From positions 1-38,138 of the forward strand of contig NCIJ01000011.1 of the NCBI GenBank assembly GCA_002282015.1: a stretch of DNA of 38,138 nucleotides. The letters run 5' to 3'. The notes below the pieces were generated by a model. The model was not told where the DNA came from and did not search any database. It worked only from the letters and a program-made list of their open reading frames with translations. Below, in pieces: positions 9,011 through 18,853 of the stretch; positions within the stretch are counted from its first letter, which is position 1; each line of letters starts with the position of its first letter. Source of the stretch: Sulfuricurvum sp. 17-40-25. GTDB lineage: Bacteria > Campylobacterota > Campylobacteria > Campylobacterales > Sulfurimonadaceae. A program made the position numbers and the translations under genes.

Positions 9011-10006
9011 TTATTCAGCTTCTATTTTCTTTTTGATCGCAGTGATTAAATCATCTGCTAATTCTTGCCCTACTGCATAACCGAATTCATTGATTTTTTC
9101 TAAAATCTCTTCAAACGATTTTTTACCAAGGTTTTTAACTTCTTTCAAATCATTTTGACTCATCATAACGATTTCGCCAATATGTTTAATATTTGAACGG
9201 TCTAAACAGTTAAAACTACGAGCGCTTAAGCCAAGTTCTTCAATACGTGCACCTAAACGCTTAAGTTCAGGATGCTCGTTTGAATGCTCAACTACTGCAT
9301 TCGCAGTTTTTATGCTAATTTCACTGTTAAATACAGCCATTTGAGCATACATAACTTCAAGTGAATTTTTAAACGCATCCACAGGTGAAATTTGACCATC
9401 AGTAACGATGTTGATTATCACTTTTTCAAAGTTAGGATTGTCTTCAACCAAGATATTTTCAATGGCATACGTAGCACGACGAACAGGAGTAAAGTACGCA
9501 TCGAGCGCAATGTACCCATCGCCTAACATGTCACGAATGTCTTCACTTGGTGTATAGCCGATTCCTTGATGGATCTTGACTGAAAAATTAAGAGTTGCGT
9601 CTTCATTCAACGTTGCCAAAAATCCATTTGGTGTAACGACTTCAACATCATCATTTTCAAGATCACGACCATTAATTTCGCAAGGGCCTGCAAACGTATA
9701 GTTGATCTCTTTTTCTTTAAGGCCATTTTTCAATTTGAAACGTATGCCTTTAAGATTGATGATAAAATCAGAAATATCCTCTAGCATACCGCGCACAGAG
9801 TCGAACTCATGCTTAGCACCCTCAATTTTAATTCCGATTGGAGCAAAACCGACCGAACTACTTAATAAAAAGCGACGGATCGGGTGGGCAATCGAAACTG
9901 CATATCCTGTTTCAAAAGGATACGCAATAATGTTCGCTTCATTGGGACTAATTTGCTCAACGACAAACTCTTTCGGAAGAAGCGGAGATGTTTTAATTTT
10001 TTTCAT
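9011..10006 (-). CDS. rpoA: RNA polymerase alpha subunit
   Basis: A 331-residue subunit of RNA polymerase. The N-terminal assembly domain includes [26 protein letters not shown] near residues 40-65, and the C-terminal domain (about residues 240-325) carries [21 protein letters not shown] and [12 protein letters not shown], the DNA- and activator-contacting part. Length matches the family. It sits between rpsD and rplQ as in most bacteria. Confidence 0.98.
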   Translation of the reverse strand: MKKIKTSPLLPKEFVVEQISPNEANIIAYPFETGYAVSIAHPIRRFLLSSSVGFAPIGIKIEGAKHEFDSVRGMLEDISDFIINLKGIRFKLKNGLKEKEINYTFAGPCEINGRDLENDDVEVVTPNGFLATLNEDATLNFSVKIHQGIGYTPSEDIRDMLGDGYIALDAYFTPVRRATYAIENILVEDNPNFEKVIINIVTDGQISPVDAFKNSLEVMYAQMAVFNSEISIKTANAVVEHSNEHPELKRLGARIEELGLSARSFNCLDRSNIKHIGEIVMMSQNDLKEVKNLGKKSFEEILEKINEFGYAVGQELADDLITAIKKKIEAE

Positions 10007-10029
10007 GCTGAGTGCCCTTTATTTAGTAA

Positions 10030-10656
10030 TTATTTCGAGTAAAGCTCGACGATTAGACGTTCTTCTACAGGAATAACAATCTCTTCACGCTCTGGGAGAC
10101 GTGTAAAGATACCAAATAATTTAGCTTGATCAATATCAACCCATGCCGCAAGACCAGTTTGATTTGTAAGCTCGCCTGCACGAATAATTTGGTTATTCTT
10201 TTTGCTACGCTCAACTATTTCGATTTTTTGACCAGGTTTAACACGGTATGATGGAATATCAACACGATTACCATCTACCATGATATGACCATGGTTTACC
10301 AATTGGCGAGCAAAACGACGTGTTGTCGCAAAGCCCATACGGTAAACTACGTTATCAAGACGCTGCTCAAGAAGCAATACTAGGTTTGTACCTGTATTTC
10401 CTTGGCGACGCTTTGCTTCATCAAATAATGAATGCATTTGCTTTTCGCTCAAACCGTACATAAACTTCGCTTTTTGTTTTTCACGAAGCTGTGTACCGTA
10501 TTCAGAAATTTTTGTACGACGTTGACCGTGCTGACCAGGTCCATATGGACGTTTGTCAAGTGCACTTTTACCTGCAAGACGACGCTCGCCTTTTAGACCA
10601 AGGCTAACACCAAATCTTCTTTCGATTTTTTCTACGGGTCCTCTATATCTTGCCAT
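10030..10656 (-). CDS. rpsD: 30S ribosomal protein S4
   Basis: A 208-residue small-subunit assembly protein. [16 protein letters not shown], the segment [13 protein letters not shown] near residue 36, and the S4 RNA-binding domain from about residue 98 ([29 protein letters not shown]) are diagnostic. In many bacteria S4 represses this operon by binding its leader. The 215-bp leader upstream of rpmJ could hold such a site, but none is proven. Confidence 0.98.
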   Translation of the reverse strand: MARYRGPVEKIERRFGVSLGLKGERRLAGKSALDKRPYGPGQHGQRRTKISEYGTQLREKQKAKFMYGLSEKQMHSLFDEAKRRQGNTGTNLVLLLEQRLDNVVYRMGFATTRRFARQLVNHGHIMVDGNRVDIPSYRVKPGQKIEIVERSKKNNQIIRAGELTNQTGLAAWVDIDQAKLFGIFTRLPEREEIVIPVEERLIVELYSK

Positions 10657-10667
10657 AGCTTCGCTCC

Positions 10668-11060
10668 TTAGACGCGTCGGCGCTTAGGCGCACGACATCC
10701 ATTGTGTGGCAATGGAGTAACGTCTTTCATAAACGAAATACGTAGTCCCTCAATAGCACCAACACTTTTAACTGCAGTTTCACGACCAGAACCTGGTCCT
10801 TGAACTTTAATTCCCACTTCTTTAATTCCGTGGACCATTGCTTTTTCCAAAGCCGATTCGACTGCTTGTTGCGCAGCAAATGGAGTAGATTTTTTTGAAC
10901 CTTTGAAGCCAAGCGCACCGGCTGAACTCCATGCGATCATATTACCCATCTCATCTGTAACGGTTACAAGAGTATTATTGAATGTTGCTAGGATATGTAC
11001 AATACCTCTAGCAATATTCTTTTTGACGACTTTTTTACGGGTTGCTTTTCTTTTTGCCAT
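10668..11060 (-). CDS. rpsK: 30S ribosomal protein S11
   Basis: A 130-residue protein of the 30S platform. Recognised by [51 protein letters not shown], and the C-terminal [18 protein letters not shown]. Full length. Spaced 11 bp from rpsM and 11 bp from rpsD. Confidence 0.98.
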   Translation of the reverse strand: MAKRKATRKKVVKKNIARGIVHILATFNNTLVTVTDEMGNMIAWSSAGALGFKGSKKSTPFAAQQAVESALEKAMVHGIKEVGIKVQGPGSGRETAVKSVGAIEGLRISFMKDVTPLPHNGCRAPKRRRV

Positions 11061-11071
11061 ACTCTAATCCC

Positions 11072-11440
11072 TTATCTTGTGGCCGAGCCGACAGTTTTCT
11101 TCTTACCTTTGCGTGTACGTGCATTGGTTTTGGTTTTTTGACCACGGCATGGGAGACCTTTACGATGACGAAGACCACGGTAAGAACCAAGATCCATCAA
11201 CGCTTTAATATCCATAGCAACTTGCTTACGAAGGTCACCTTCAACAACGGCACTAGCGCGAATTTCTTTCGCGATTGTTGCTGCGTCATCTTCAGTTAAT
11301 TCGAATACACGCTTGTTGTAATCGAGACCTGTAGCATCTAAAATTTTACGAGATGTGTGCAAACCAATACCATAGATATAAGTTAATGCATACTCGAGAC
11401 GTTTTTTCTTAGGTAAGTCCACACCGGCGATACGTGCCAT
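11072..11440 (-). CDS. rpsM: 30S ribosomal protein S13
   Basis: A 122-residue protein of the 30S head, contacting the P-site t[29 protein letters not shown] and the C-terminal [20 protein letters not shown] are diagnostic. The start follows the rpmJ stop by 2 bp. Confidence 0.98.
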   Translation of the reverse strand: MARIAGVDLPKKKRLEYALTYIYGIGLHTSRKILDATGLDYNKRVFELTEDDAATIAKEIRASAVVEGDLRKQVAMDIKALMDLGSYRGLRHRKGLPCRGQKTKTNARTRKGKKKTVGSATR

Positions 11441-11442
11441 GC

Positions 11443-11556
11443 TTATCCTTGTCTTTGTTTATGTTTAGGGGTTTTGCATATTACGCGAACTACCCCTTTG
11501 CGCTTGATGATTTTACAATCGTCGCACATTTTCTTCACTGAAGAACGTACTTTCAT
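11443..11556 (-). CDS. rpmJ: 50S ribosomal protein L36
   Basis: A 37-residue zinc-binding ribosomal protein. The protein begins [20 protein letters not shown] and the zinc ligands are Cys11, Cys14, Cys27 and His32, so this is the zinc-containing form. GGAG lies just upstream of the ATG at 11556. It is the first gene of the operon; infA and secY, its usual upstream neighbours in many bacteria, are not here. Confidence 0.97.
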   Translation of the reverse strand: MKVRSSVKKMCDDCKIIKRKGVVRVICKTPKHKQRQG

Positions 11557-11740
11557 CGGTAAGCTCCGTTATATAGGTCCTTTGACCTCTCGTAGGTACA
11601 CGCGAACGTATACCAATACTTGTGACTACTCTTAAAAGCAGTTACAAACATTCAATCACGCTTGTCTGAGAGGGCAAAGTGGACGCGTATTTTACAAAAT
11701 TTTAAGTTAAAGTTTTATTAAGTTGATAAGCAGAGAGATG
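11557..11740 (-). promoter_or_regulatory. Promoter and leader region of the rpmJ-rplQ operon
   Basis: This gap between hom and rpmJ has no gene. A plausible -10 box, TAAAAT, is read on the minus strand at 11694-11689 inside an AT-rich run, with no clear -35 box. The leader of about 130 nt includes a small hairpin (AGGTC-CTTT-GACCT, 11575-11588) shortly before the ribosome binding site of rpmJ. Its length would allow autoregulation by a ribosomal protein, but no known binding structure was recognised. Confidence 0.45.
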
Positions 11741-11762
11741 CTTTTCCTCAATAAAGGAAAAG
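11741..11762 (-). terminator. Possible terminator after hom
   Basis: An 8-bp perfect inverted repeat (CTTTTCCT and AGGAAAAG) with a 6-nt loop, 9 bp past the hom stop codon. No T-run follows on the minus strand, so intrinsic termination is only possible, not clear. Confidence 0.4.
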
Positions 11763-11771
11763 ATTTGTAGA

Positions 11772-13031
11772 TTAAATCATCCGTATCATGAATGGTTTTT
11801 CTAAAACAGCATCTAGTAATTCGAGGTTTTTGATCATTGCACAGACATCACTTTCAAGTGCTTCGTGTGTCGAAAACAATAAATGTGCGCATTGCTCTTC
11901 ATAAGGGCGCTGTATCATAGCTTCTACAGAAATGCTGTGATCTGCAAACAGCTGTGTTATCTGTGCTAGCATCCCCGGTTTATCACTAATACGAAGACGT
12001 AAATAATATTTAGAACGTATATCACCAGGACTTCTTAGTGTCAATCCCTCTTCAAGCGGATGGTTAAACCCTAACATCGGAGAACGCTTACCCGAACGTA
12101 CAATATCGATAATATTAGCGACTACTGCACTTGCAGTTGCATCTCCACCTGCACCCGGACCATAATACAGTGTTTCTCCTACACGGTCACCGACTACACT
12201 GATACCATTCATCACGCCATCAATCTTACCTATCATCGCATCTTGCTTTACCAATGCCGCATGGACTCTGAGTTCAACTTCTGTGCCATCACGTTTTGCA
12301 ATACCCAATAGTTTAATCGTGTAACCAAACTCTTTGGCAAAAGCGATGTCTGCTTGAGTTATTCCCTCAATGCCCTCGATCAATATCTCCTCAGGCTTTG
12401 CGTCAATCCCATAAGCAATAGAAGCAAGTATTAAAAGCTTGTGTGCCGCATCAAATCCACCAATATCAAAGGTTGGATCCGCTTCAGCATACCCGAGACG
12501 TTGTGCCTCTGCTAGGATAGAGTCAAAATCTATCCCTTCGTTCATCATCTTGGTCAACATGTAATTACACGTACCATTCATAATGCCCATGATTGAGAGG
12601 ATATGGTTGGCTGAAAGGCCATCACGCAATGCGGTGATGATCGGGATACCACCCGCCACACTCGCTTCAAATTCAAAAGGGATGTCTCCCGCAATTTCTT
12701 GAAGTTCATAGCGATGATAGGCTAATAGCGCTTTGTTCGCTGTTACAACTGATTTGCCACTTGCAAGTGCCGATTTAAGAATTTTAAATGGTCCATCAAC
12801 CCCGCCCATCAGCTCAACGACTATGTCTATTTCAGGATCATTGATAATATCATCAGGATTTTGAGAAAGCTCAATACTAAGGCCACGTGCTTTATCTAAA
12901 TCACGGACAACCCCACGTTTGACAACAATCGTCTCCCCTGCTCGTGCCGTAATAATGGCTGCATTCTCTTCTAGTATTTTAACAACAGAACTTCCGACAG
13001 TTCCAACCCCAATTACACCAATACGAATCAC
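11772..13031 (-). CDS. hom: Homoserine dehydrogenase
   Basis: A 419-residue NAD(P)-dependent enzyme reducing aspartate semialdehyde to homoserine, the branch to threonine and methionine. The Rossmann motif is [13 protein letters not shown] at the N-terminus; the catalytic region includes ANKALLA near residue 104, GGIPII near 127, MNGTCNYML near 150 and [19 protein letters not shown] near 185. Residues 345-419 form an ACT domain ([13 protein letters not shown]), usually a threonine feedback site. Its start overlaps the stop of the aminotransferase gene (ATGA), so the two are coupled. Confidence 0.96.
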   Translation of the reverse strand: MIRIGVIGVGTVGSSVVKILEENAAIITARAGETIVVKRGVVRDLDKARGLSIELSQNPDDIINDPEIDIVVELMGGVDGPFKILKSALASGKSVVTANKALLAYHRYELQEIAGDIPFEFEASVAGGIPIITALRDGLSANHILSIMGIMNGTCNYMLTKMMNEGIDFDSILAEAQRLGYAEADPTFDIGGFDAAHKLLILASIAYGIDAKPEEILIEGIEGITQADIAFAKEFGYTIKLLGIAKRDGTEVELRVHAALVKQDAMIGKIDGVMNGISVVGDRVGETLYYGPGAGGDATASAVVANIIDIVRSGKRSPMLGFNHPLEEGLTLRSPGDIRSKYYLRLRISDKPGMLAQITQLFADHSISVEAMIQRPYEEQCAHLLFSTHEALESDVCAMIKNLELLDAVLEKPFMIRMI

Positions 13032-14251
13032 TCGGAACCTTTACAATCAAACTGCTGTAAAAAGTTTTTAATATTTTTGGCAGCTTGTCGAATACGTTTG
13101 TCATTCTCAATCAATGCAAGACGAACATACTCATCGCCATAATCACCAAACCCAATACCCGGAGCTACTGCTACATTTGCTTCAACCAACAAACGCTTTG
13201 AAAACTCCAAGCTTCCTAAATGACGTGCACACTCTGGAATACGTGCCCATACAAACATGGAGGACTGATTGCGTCGAACCGGCCAACCAGAACGATTAAA
13301 GGCTTCAAGCAATACATCTTGGCGATGATCGTATTTATCCGTAATCTCTTGCACGCAGGTTTGATCGCCATTAAGCGCAATGGTTGCAGCAACTTGGATA
13401 GGGGTAAACATCCCGTAATCCAACCAGCTCTTAATTTTTTGCAGTGCGCCAATAAGCTTCGCATTTCCAACGAAGAAACCAACACGCCATCCTGCCATGT
13501 TGTAACTTTTTGAAAGGGTAAAACTTTCTACCGCTACATCTTTCGCACCAGGAACAGAAAGGATAGAAGGTGTTTTGTATCCATCAAACGTCAAATCACC
13601 GTACGCAATATCACTGATGATGTAAAAACGCTCTCGCTTAGCCATCTCAACGATACGTACGTAAAACTCTGGTGTTACCGTTGCCGTAGTCGGGTTATGC
13701 GGAAAATTGACGACTACGTATTTTGGTTTAGGAAAAGAGACATGAAATGCTGTCTCAAGACGTTCAAAGAAGAGGTCTTCATCCACTTTGTAATCTTCAT
13801 CAAAGGGAAGTTCCATTTTTTGAACATTTCCGCCTGCGAGAATAAAAGCATACGAGTGAATCGGATAGGTTGGGTCAGGGACAACAACGACATCTCCCGG
13901 ATTCGTAATTGCATAGGCTAAATGCGCATACCCCTCTTTTGAACCCATAGTCGCTACGGCTTCTGTTTCAGGATCAAGATCAACATCATAACGGCGCTTG
14001 TACCAGTCACATATAGCTTGACGAAGTTTTGGAATCCCTTTAGAAGCTGAATACCCGTGTGTTTTTGTCTTTTGTGCTGACTCTATAAGTTTCTCACGAA
14101 TATGCTCAGGAGTATCCCCATCAGGGTTCCCCATACTAAAATCGATAACATCCGCGCCTGCACGTCTACGCGCCATTTTAAGTTCATTTACCTCTGCGAA
14201 AACATATTTAGGGAGGCGTTTGATACGATCAAACTGTATTTCATCAAACAT
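13028..14251 (-). CDS. AlaC-type pyridoxal phosphate aminotransferase
   Basis: A 407-residue class I/II aminotransferase. It closely resembles E. coli AlaC along its length: [47 protein letters not shown], the PLP-lysine motif [15 protein letters not shown] and [20 protein letters not shown]. AlaC makes alanine from pyruvate. Because it is coupled to hom and relatives are often annotated as diaminopimelate or aspartate aminotransferases, a role in the aspartate family of amino acids is equally possible. Fold and cofactor are certain; substrate is not. Confidence 0.88.
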   Translation of the reverse strand: MFDEIQFDRIKRLPKYVFAEVNELKMARRRAGADVIDFSMGNPDGDTPEHIREKLIESAQKTKTHGYSASKGIPKLRQAICDWYKRRYDVDLDPETEAVATMGSKEGYAHLAYAITNPGDVVVVPDPTYPIHSYAFILAGGNVQKMELPFDEDYKVDEDLFFERLETAFHVSFPKPKYVVVNFPHNPTTATVTPEFYVRIVEMAKRERFYIISDIAYGDLTFDGYKTPSILSVPGAKDVAVESFTLSKSYNMAGWRVGFFVGNAKLIGALQKIKSWLDYGMFTPIQVAATIALNGDQTCVQEITDKYDHRQDVLLEAFNRSGWPVRRNQSSMFVWARIPECARHLGSLEFSKRLLVEANVAVAPGIGFGDYGDEYVRLALIENDKRIRQAAKNIKNFLQQFDCKGSE

Positions 14252-14319
14252 TATTGCAACCTGTTAAAAAAAAATTGTGCAATTCTAACATAATGGGACT
14301 CGAAAAAACCTTATAGTGG

Positions 14320-14955
14320 TTATTGTTCCTCATTCGCAGACTCAATCCACATCCCTTCTCTTAGCATTTTCATTCCATTACTATTGGAAACTTTTAAATA
14401 CATCGCGTGTTCAGGTAATTGAAAGGTAATTCGATCTTTAAACGTAGATTCTTTCGTAGAAAGCAGCGTCTGCATCTTATCATCAAGTACTGCAATTTCA
14501 GGATACCAATTGTTCCCATAAGGCGCTTCTACTGTAATACCTAACGTATTATTGACTCTAAACCAGGCGGCAATATTCGTACGCTCAATCTGCACACCCT
14601 CATCTTGGGTTATTGCAGGTACGTTCCATAACGCCTGGGATGCATCTAATCCGATCGTCCACTTTTTATTTGATACAATAGCATTGCTCGCCGTAATCTG
14701 GTGTAGATTCGATTCTTCGACAAACTCTTTTGGATCAAGTGGTTTCTTGCCATACAGTATCATATCCATCTCAGTGACCTCATTGACACTGCTAAAACGA
14801 TTTATATGTGCCTTATACCCCATGGAAACTAAAACATGCTGAACAATGGTGGTTGAGAGTAAGCCACCATGAGTCACATTTAAATTGATTTCACTTTTTG
14901 TCTCTTTTGCTGCTACTGATAATACAACCAGTAACACCAAAAAGAAAAACTTCAT
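14320..14955 (-). CDS. Exported protein of unknown function
   Basis: About 211 residues starting with a hydrophobic signal peptide (MKFFFLVLLVVLSVAA), so it is probably periplasmic; no lipobox cysteine is present. A TTG two codons upstream is in frame, but the ATG overlapping the stop of the upstream gene (TAATG) is the better start. The mature part looks beta-rich; it shows GGLLSTTIVQHVLVSMGYKAHI, which resembles a short secretin- or STN-like beta-alpha unit, but this is weak. No family was recognised. Coupling to the RodZ-like gene suggests a joint envelope function. Confidence 0.75.
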   Translation of the reverse strand: MKFFFLVLLVVLSVAAKETKSEINLNVTHGGLLSTTIVQHVLVSMGYKAHINRFSSVNEVTEMDMILYGKKPLDPKEFVEESNLHQITASNAIVSNKKWTIGLDASQALWNVPAITQDEGVQIERTNIAAWFRVNNTLGITVEAPYGNNWYPEIAVLDDKMQTLLSTKESTFKDRITFQLPEHAMYLKVSNSNGMKMLREGMWIESANEEQ

Positions 14956-15761
14956 TACCAAGTGGTTCCATTGTTCTTAGTTACAAATTCTGTTGCATTA
15001 ATTTTTTTCAACTGACCCTCTTCGTAGGTGAACCAAACCGTATTTCTATCTTTTAATATTTTGGTGCCATCCGGTGTGATTATTTCCAGTCGGCCGTGTC
15101 CAAACATATAAAGGGTGTTTTTACTTTTGTCTAGCACAATAGGTTCCGCAGTGATTTTTTGCGATTTTTCACCTGTAGTCAAATCAAGGATGCCAATCCA
15201 TACTTTCACCATCGGCTTAATACTTACCGCATTCCCAATAGCAGTAACCGACTTAGTAGTTATATTTAACTCCTGCTTAGCCACTGTAACATTTGATTCT
15301 TCAACCGGAGTCACTACTGTTGTGTTGAGTTCTACAGGAAGCATATCTAGATTTTCATCTACTACTTCTACATTAGCACTGCTTAATTGGATAACTTCCT
15401 CGGATGGGTAGACACTCAATCGCCCTTGCATCATCGATCCAATAGCTATCAATACCGTTATTGCAACGATTCCTCCAACTACCCATTTTTGTCTTGTACG
15501 TGATTGAGCCTGTAAAATAACCGACTTTTTTTCAATAACGACATCCATGTGCATTTGCATAAATTCATCGTATTCTTGACGAATACCGGAGAGATCAATA
15601 CCATATTCGCGTTCTAGAATGGATACAAATCCCATAAATTGGACACGAGTCAAATCAGAAAATGATTTGTTGAGTAGTAATTCAAGTTTTGCACGCGCAA
15701 TATGTGTCTGTTCATGAAGTGCATTGGCACCTAAACTTTGTAAATCTTCAAATGTCTTCAT
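14955..15761 (-). CDS. Single-pass membrane protein with RodZ-like architecture
   Basis: A 268-residue protein. Residues 1-90 are cytoplasmic and helical, residues 93-111 are one transmembrane helix (WVVGGIVAITVLIAIGSMM), residues 112-185 are a Thr/Val/Glu-rich linker, and residues 186-268 are a beta-rich periplasmic domain (VKVWIGILDLTTGEKSQ, then HGRLEIITPDGTKILKD). This layout and the tail resemble RodZ, which links cell-wall synthesis to MreB, but no clear helix-turn-helix is visible in the N-terminal part. The name is not assigned. It overlaps rlmB upstream by 4 bp and the exported protein gene downstream by 1 bp. Confidence 0.72.
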   Translation of the reverse strand: MKTFEDLQSLGANALHEQTHIARAKLELLLNKSFSDLTRVQFMGFVSILEREYGIDLSGIRQEYDEFMQMHMDVVIEKKSVILQAQSRTRQKWVVGGIVAITVLIAIGSMMQGRLSVYPSEEVIQLSSANVEVVDENLDMLPVELNTTVVTPVEESNVTVAKQELNITTKSVTAIGNAVSIKPMVKVWIGILDLTTGEKSQKITAEPIVLDKSKNTLYMFGHGRLEIITPDGTKILKDRNTVWFTYEEGQLKKINATEFVTKNNGTTW

Positions 15762-16435
15762 CGCATTCTCTCCATTAAAATTGCACCGGCAACGCCAACA
15801 TTAAGTGAATCAAAATCATGTGCCATCGGTATTGATACACCATAGTCAAGACCTTTTTGGATTCTACCACTAAGGCCTTCGCCCTCGCTTCCCAAAATCA
15901 ATGCTCGCTTTGAGGTAAAACTCACCTCACGAACATTTGTCCCATCAGCCATCGCTCCATACAGTGTAAATCCAGACTGTTTTAGCTCATGCATAACATC
16001 GTGAATATTATGAATAATCACAAAGGGTAAATCAAGTGCCGCTCCACTACTGGTACGAATAATCGATTCAAAGTTCGGTTCTTTAATACCAGAAATAACC
16101 ATCGCATCTACCCCTAATGCATACGCACTTCGAACCAATGACCCTATATTTCCCATATCGGTAATGGAACTCAAAATAACAATAAACTCACATTTTTTTA
16201 AAAAGGGAGATGCGTAAGGGACCAATGCGGACATTTCCGCAATATAGCCTTGATGATTGCCACCTTTTACCATTGATTGTGCTGCATTTTCTGGGATTCG
16301 TTTTATCTCAAATCCCATTTTCATTAGAAGTGAATACTCTTTTTTCTCCACTTCTTTGGCTAAATAAAGCGTTTTAATACGATCACGATGACGCTCTATC
16401 GCGTAGAATACGGGCTGTTTTCCATAAATTAGCAT
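15758..16435 (-). CDS. rlmB: 23S rRNA (guanosine-2'-O-)-methyltransferase RlmB
   Basis: A 225-residue SpoU-family ribose methyltransferase. The N-terminal LIYGKQPVFYAIERHRDRIKTLYLA is the usual opening of RlmB, and the knot motifs are DMGNIGSLVRSAYALG near residue 93, LILGSEGEGLS near 178 and SIPMAHDFDSLNVGVAGAI at the end. RlmB methylates a guanosine in 23S rRNA. The first motif has MGN where many relatives have NPxN. At 225 residues it is slightly shorter than E. coli RlmB. Assignment over other SpoU enzymes is probable, not certain. Confidence 0.85.
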   Translation of the reverse strand: MLIYGKQPVFYAIERHRDRIKTLYLAKEVEKKEYSLLMKMGFEIKRIPENAAQSMVKGGNHQGYIAEMSALVPYASPFLKKCEFIVILSSITDMGNIGSLVRSAYALGVDAMVISGIKEPNFESIIRTSSGAALDLPFVIIHNIHDVMHELKQSGFTLYGAMADGTNVREVSFTSKRALILGSEGEGLSGRIQKGLDYGVSIPMAHDFDSLNVGVAGAILMERMR

Positions 16436-16481
16436 TTTGCTCTCTTTGGCTCAAAAATATTTTTGAACACTTATTATATCT

Positions 16482-17291
16482 CTATGTGTTTAAGAGTCGC
16501 TGATAGCACTCTTTTGGATTTTCTCCGGTGATTTTTGCAATGAGTTTTGATGCCGCTTTTTTAGGGATGTCTAAATCAAGGATATCTTGTTCACTTAGAT
16601 TTCCCCCTTGGTGAGCAGAGGCTTCAATCACCACAACCCACTCACCGCGAATTTCTTCTGTGAGTTGACTCAAAAGTTCCGATGCAATTCCTCTGTAAAA
16701 ACGTTGAAACTTTTTACTGATCTCTTTGGCTAAAAACACCTGTCGATCAGGAGATGCAATCACGATTTCATGCAATAGCTTGTCCAAACGCTTTGGAGAT
16801 TCGTACAAAACCGTTGTGTAGCCGTTAAAAAGAGCCTCTTGAAGCGCTGCTGCTCTATCATGCCCTTTGTGTGGTAAAAAGCCGAAGAAAAGCATTTTTG
16901 TCTCACAAAAACCACTCGCAACAAAAGCACTCAGTACGGCATTCGCCCCCGGTAAAATATCATATTTTATCCCATTATCCAAACAATAACGTACTAATAA
17001 CTGCCCTGGATCACTAATCCCAGGCATTCCAGCATCACTTACGTAAAGAACGTTAGCATTAAAAAAATCGGGGGTTAATTTGGCAACAAAATCGGCCTCA
17101 TTGTGAGAATGAAGACTTAAAAACTGTGGTTCACTTGTAACAAGGTTATGACGTTCTTTAAGTAAATGGATCAGTTTTTTGGTGACACGTGTATCTTCGC
17201 AAAGGATGATATCAGCAGTTGAAAGTATTTCCAGGGAACGAAGGGAGATATCGGCAATATTACCAATAGGAGTAGGTACAAGAGATAACAT
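16482..17291 (-). CDS. rsmI: 16S rRNA (cytidine-2'-O-)-methyltransferase RsmI
   Basis: A 269-residue tetrapyrrole-methylase-fold enzyme that 2'-O-methylates C1402 of 16S rRNA. The start MLSLVPTPIGNIADISLRSLE, CEDTRVTKKL near residue 34, YVSDAGMPGISDPG near 83, LPGANAVLSAFVASG near 117 and LYESPKRLDKLL near 162 are diagnostic. Full length. Forty-six bp separate it from rlmB downstream. Confidence 0.96.
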   Translation of the reverse strand: MLSLVPTPIGNIADISLRSLEILSTADIILCEDTRVTKKLIHLLKERHNLVTSEPQFLSLHSHNEADFVAKLTPDFFNANVLYVSDAGMPGISDPGQLLVRYCLDNGIKYDILPGANAVLSAFVASGFCETKMLFFGFLPHKGHDRAAALQEALFNGYTTVLYESPKRLDKLLHEIVIASPDRQVFLAKEISKKFQRFYRGIASELLSQLTEEIRGEWVVVIEASAHQGGNLSEQDILDLDIPKKAASKLIAKITGENPKECYQRLLNT

Positions 17292-17324
17292 TATTCTCTC
17301 TTTAATTTTCTTAAATCTGCTTCA

Positions 17325-17383
17325 AAAAAGCAAGCTTTAGTGCCTTAGCGGCAAGCGTAGCTAAAGGGATGAATTCCTTTAGC
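17325..17383 (-). terminator. Structured 3' region of rpmE with tandem or alternative hairpins
   Basis: Seven bases after the rpmE stop is an 8-bp perfect stem (GCTAAAGG and CCTTTAGC, 17360-17367 with 17376-17383, loop of 8 nt). The arm at 17361-17366 can instead pair with CTTTAG at 17335-17340, enclosing a TGCC-TTAGC-GGCA hairpin, so two mutually exclusive folds exist. A run of six T on the minus strand (17330-17325) follows. The element probably ends rpmE transcription. Confidence 0.6.
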
Positions 17384-17390
17384 GTTCAAA

Positions 17391-17594
17391 CTATGAATTT
17401 AGTGCGTAACGTTTTTTGAATTTATCGATACGGCCAGCTGTGTCTACTTGACGCTCAGAACCTGTGTAAAACGGGTGACAATCGCTGCAGATATCAACAC
17501 GAAATGTCTCTTTTGTGCTAGTAGTTTTGAATGAGTTACCGCATGCGCAGCTAACAGTACATTCAACTGTATTTGGGTGAAGTTCTTTTTTCAT
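17391..17594 (-). CDS. rpmE: 50S ribosomal protein L31
   Basis: A 67-residue zinc-binding ribosomal protein. The zinc ligands Cys16, Cys18, Cys36 and Cys39 are present (SCACGNSF and [12 protein letters not shown]), so this is the zinc form. A start at 17651 is in frame, but [12 protein letters not shown] is the usual N-terminus and AAGGT lies 6 nt before the ATG at 17594. Confidence 0.95.
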   Translation of the reverse strand: MKKELHPNTVECTVSCACGNSFKTTSTKETFRVDICSDCHPFYTGSERQVDTAGRIDKFKKRYALNS

Positions 17595-17700
17595 AATATT
17601 ACCTTGTGAGTGACGGCGTTGTACGTCAATCGGTTTGAGTTTTACATCCATACCTGGGGACGGATTGTTGGACGCGAATTATATCCAAAGATTTCTATTT

Positions 17701-18381
17701 TTACAAATGCAAAGCTGCAACGGCAACGGCAGCACTTTCGGAACGCAAGATCATCGGTGAACTAAAGTGGCGAACACGATGATTTTTAAAGAGAACCCGT
17801 TCACTCTCATGAAATCCACCCTCACACCCAATCACAACGGTTTCATACTCTTCACTCTTTTTGAGCTCTTCCCCACCAAAATCAAGAATAGTCGATTGAG
17901 GATGTGCCTTCAAAAACTCATGCAAAGAAGGGGATTCATTAAATTCAATCAATGACGTACGACCGCACTGCATAATAGAGCTTTCCATAATTCGCTCAAA
18001 TCGTTCAAAATCAAAACGAAAATTACGCTGAGATCGGTGACACTGTATAAAAGTGATTTTTGATACTCCCATCTCTGTGAGCATCGGAAGAACCTTCTCT
18101 ACTGTTTTTGGGTCAATGATGCACCATCCGATATGCAGTTTTTTGGCAGATTCACATGGGGCTTCAGTTTGACCTTTTAAGATAAAAGTAGCATCACGAC
18201 CGTCTATACTTTCAAGTACATAGCGATATTCTATTTTCAAATTTAAACGGTTTCGAAATGCAATACTATCCCCGACAACATGCCGACGTACTTTAATCAC
18301 ATATTTATAATCATCCCCGCTCAAACGTAACGAAGAGTTCCCAGCATCAGTACTGAGTATGAATTTCACACTACCATCCAA
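17701..18381 (-). CDS. rsmE: 16S rRNA (uracil-1498-N3)-methyltransferase RsmE
   Basis: A 226-residue SPOUT methyltransferase acting on U1498 of 16S rRNA. Family features are the N-terminal PUA-like part with HVVGDSIAF near residue 34, the segment KTVEKVLPMLTEMGVSKITFIQCHRSQR near 92-120, GCEGGFHESE near residue 190, and the C-terminal ILRSESAAVAVAAL. The gene start overlaps the end of the upstream membrane protein gene by 16 bp. Confidence 0.93.
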   Translation of the reverse strand: MDGSVKFILSTDAGNSSLRLSGDDYKYVIKVRRHVVGDSIAFRNRLNLKIEYRYVLESIDGRDATFILKGQTEAPCESAKKLHIGWCIIDPKTVEKVLPMLTEMGVSKITFIQCHRSQRNFRFDFERFERIMESSIMQCGRTSLIEFNESPSLHEFLKAHPQSTILDFGGEELKKSEEYETVVIGCEGGFHESERVLFKNHRVRHFSSPMILRSESAAVAVAALHL

Positions 18382-18776
18382 ATACTCATCACGATCAAAA
18401 GAAGCATCTCAATGCCTAAATAACGAAATGCTTTTCTCTTATACTCAGTCAATGCACCCTTTTGCCTAATATCGGTCTCATATTTGAGTATTTTGTACCG
18501 CTTTATTTCTAAAATAATAAAAATAATACTCAGTATAATCATCGCAATATTAGCAAGTGAAAAAGTCAAATGTTTTGCTGCCATCATCACAATTCCTGTA
18601 AAAATTGTGATAGTGATGAGTCCCCAAGATATTGGTATTACAATACGTAACCGTTTTGCATAACGAATAATCTGATGGGAAAGAGCGAGCATGATGATAT
18701 TAAACATCACCACTGCCAACAAAACAACAACTCCGACAAAATGGATCTCTAATCCTGTAGTGTACAATGCTTCCAT
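18366..18776 (-). CDS. Small four-helix membrane protein of unknown function
   Basis: A 136-residue protein with about four predicted transmembrane segments (around residues 8-30, 43-65, 70-88 and 118-135) and a basic cytoplasmic loop between the third and fourth (KRYKILKYETDIRQKG). His12 and His34 lie within or next to helices, which could suit haem or metal binding, but no family was recognised. The ATG has only a distant AAGG upstream. It is divergent from moeA, with 77 bp between the starts. Confidence 0.75.
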   Translation of the reverse strand: MEALYTTGLEIHFVGVVVLLAVVMFNIIMLALSHQIIRYAKRLRIVIPISWGLITITIFTGIVMMAAKHLTFSLANIAMIILSIIFIILEIKRYKILKYETDIRQKGALTEYKRKAFRYLGIEMLLLIVMSIWMVV

Positions 18777-18801
18777 AAAGGGGATTTTACCTTAGTTTGC
18801 T

Positions 18802-18807
18802 TATAAT
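18802..18807 (+). promoter_or_regulatory. Probable -10 box of moeA
   Basis: TATAAT sits 47 bp upstream of the moeA ATG in the 77-bp divergent gap. It also argues against an in-frame start at 18797, which would lie upstream of the promoter. No Crp/Fnr dyad was seen here, unlike at moaA. Confidence 0.55.
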
Positions 18808-18853
18808 CTACACAACCATTCCCAAAGATAGGGAACGACTTCAAGGAGACACA

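Noticed and set aside
18797-18853. Longer N-terminus for moeA
   Set aside because: The start would be upstream of the TATAAT at 18802-18807; AAGGAG and the normal MoeA N-terminus support 18854.
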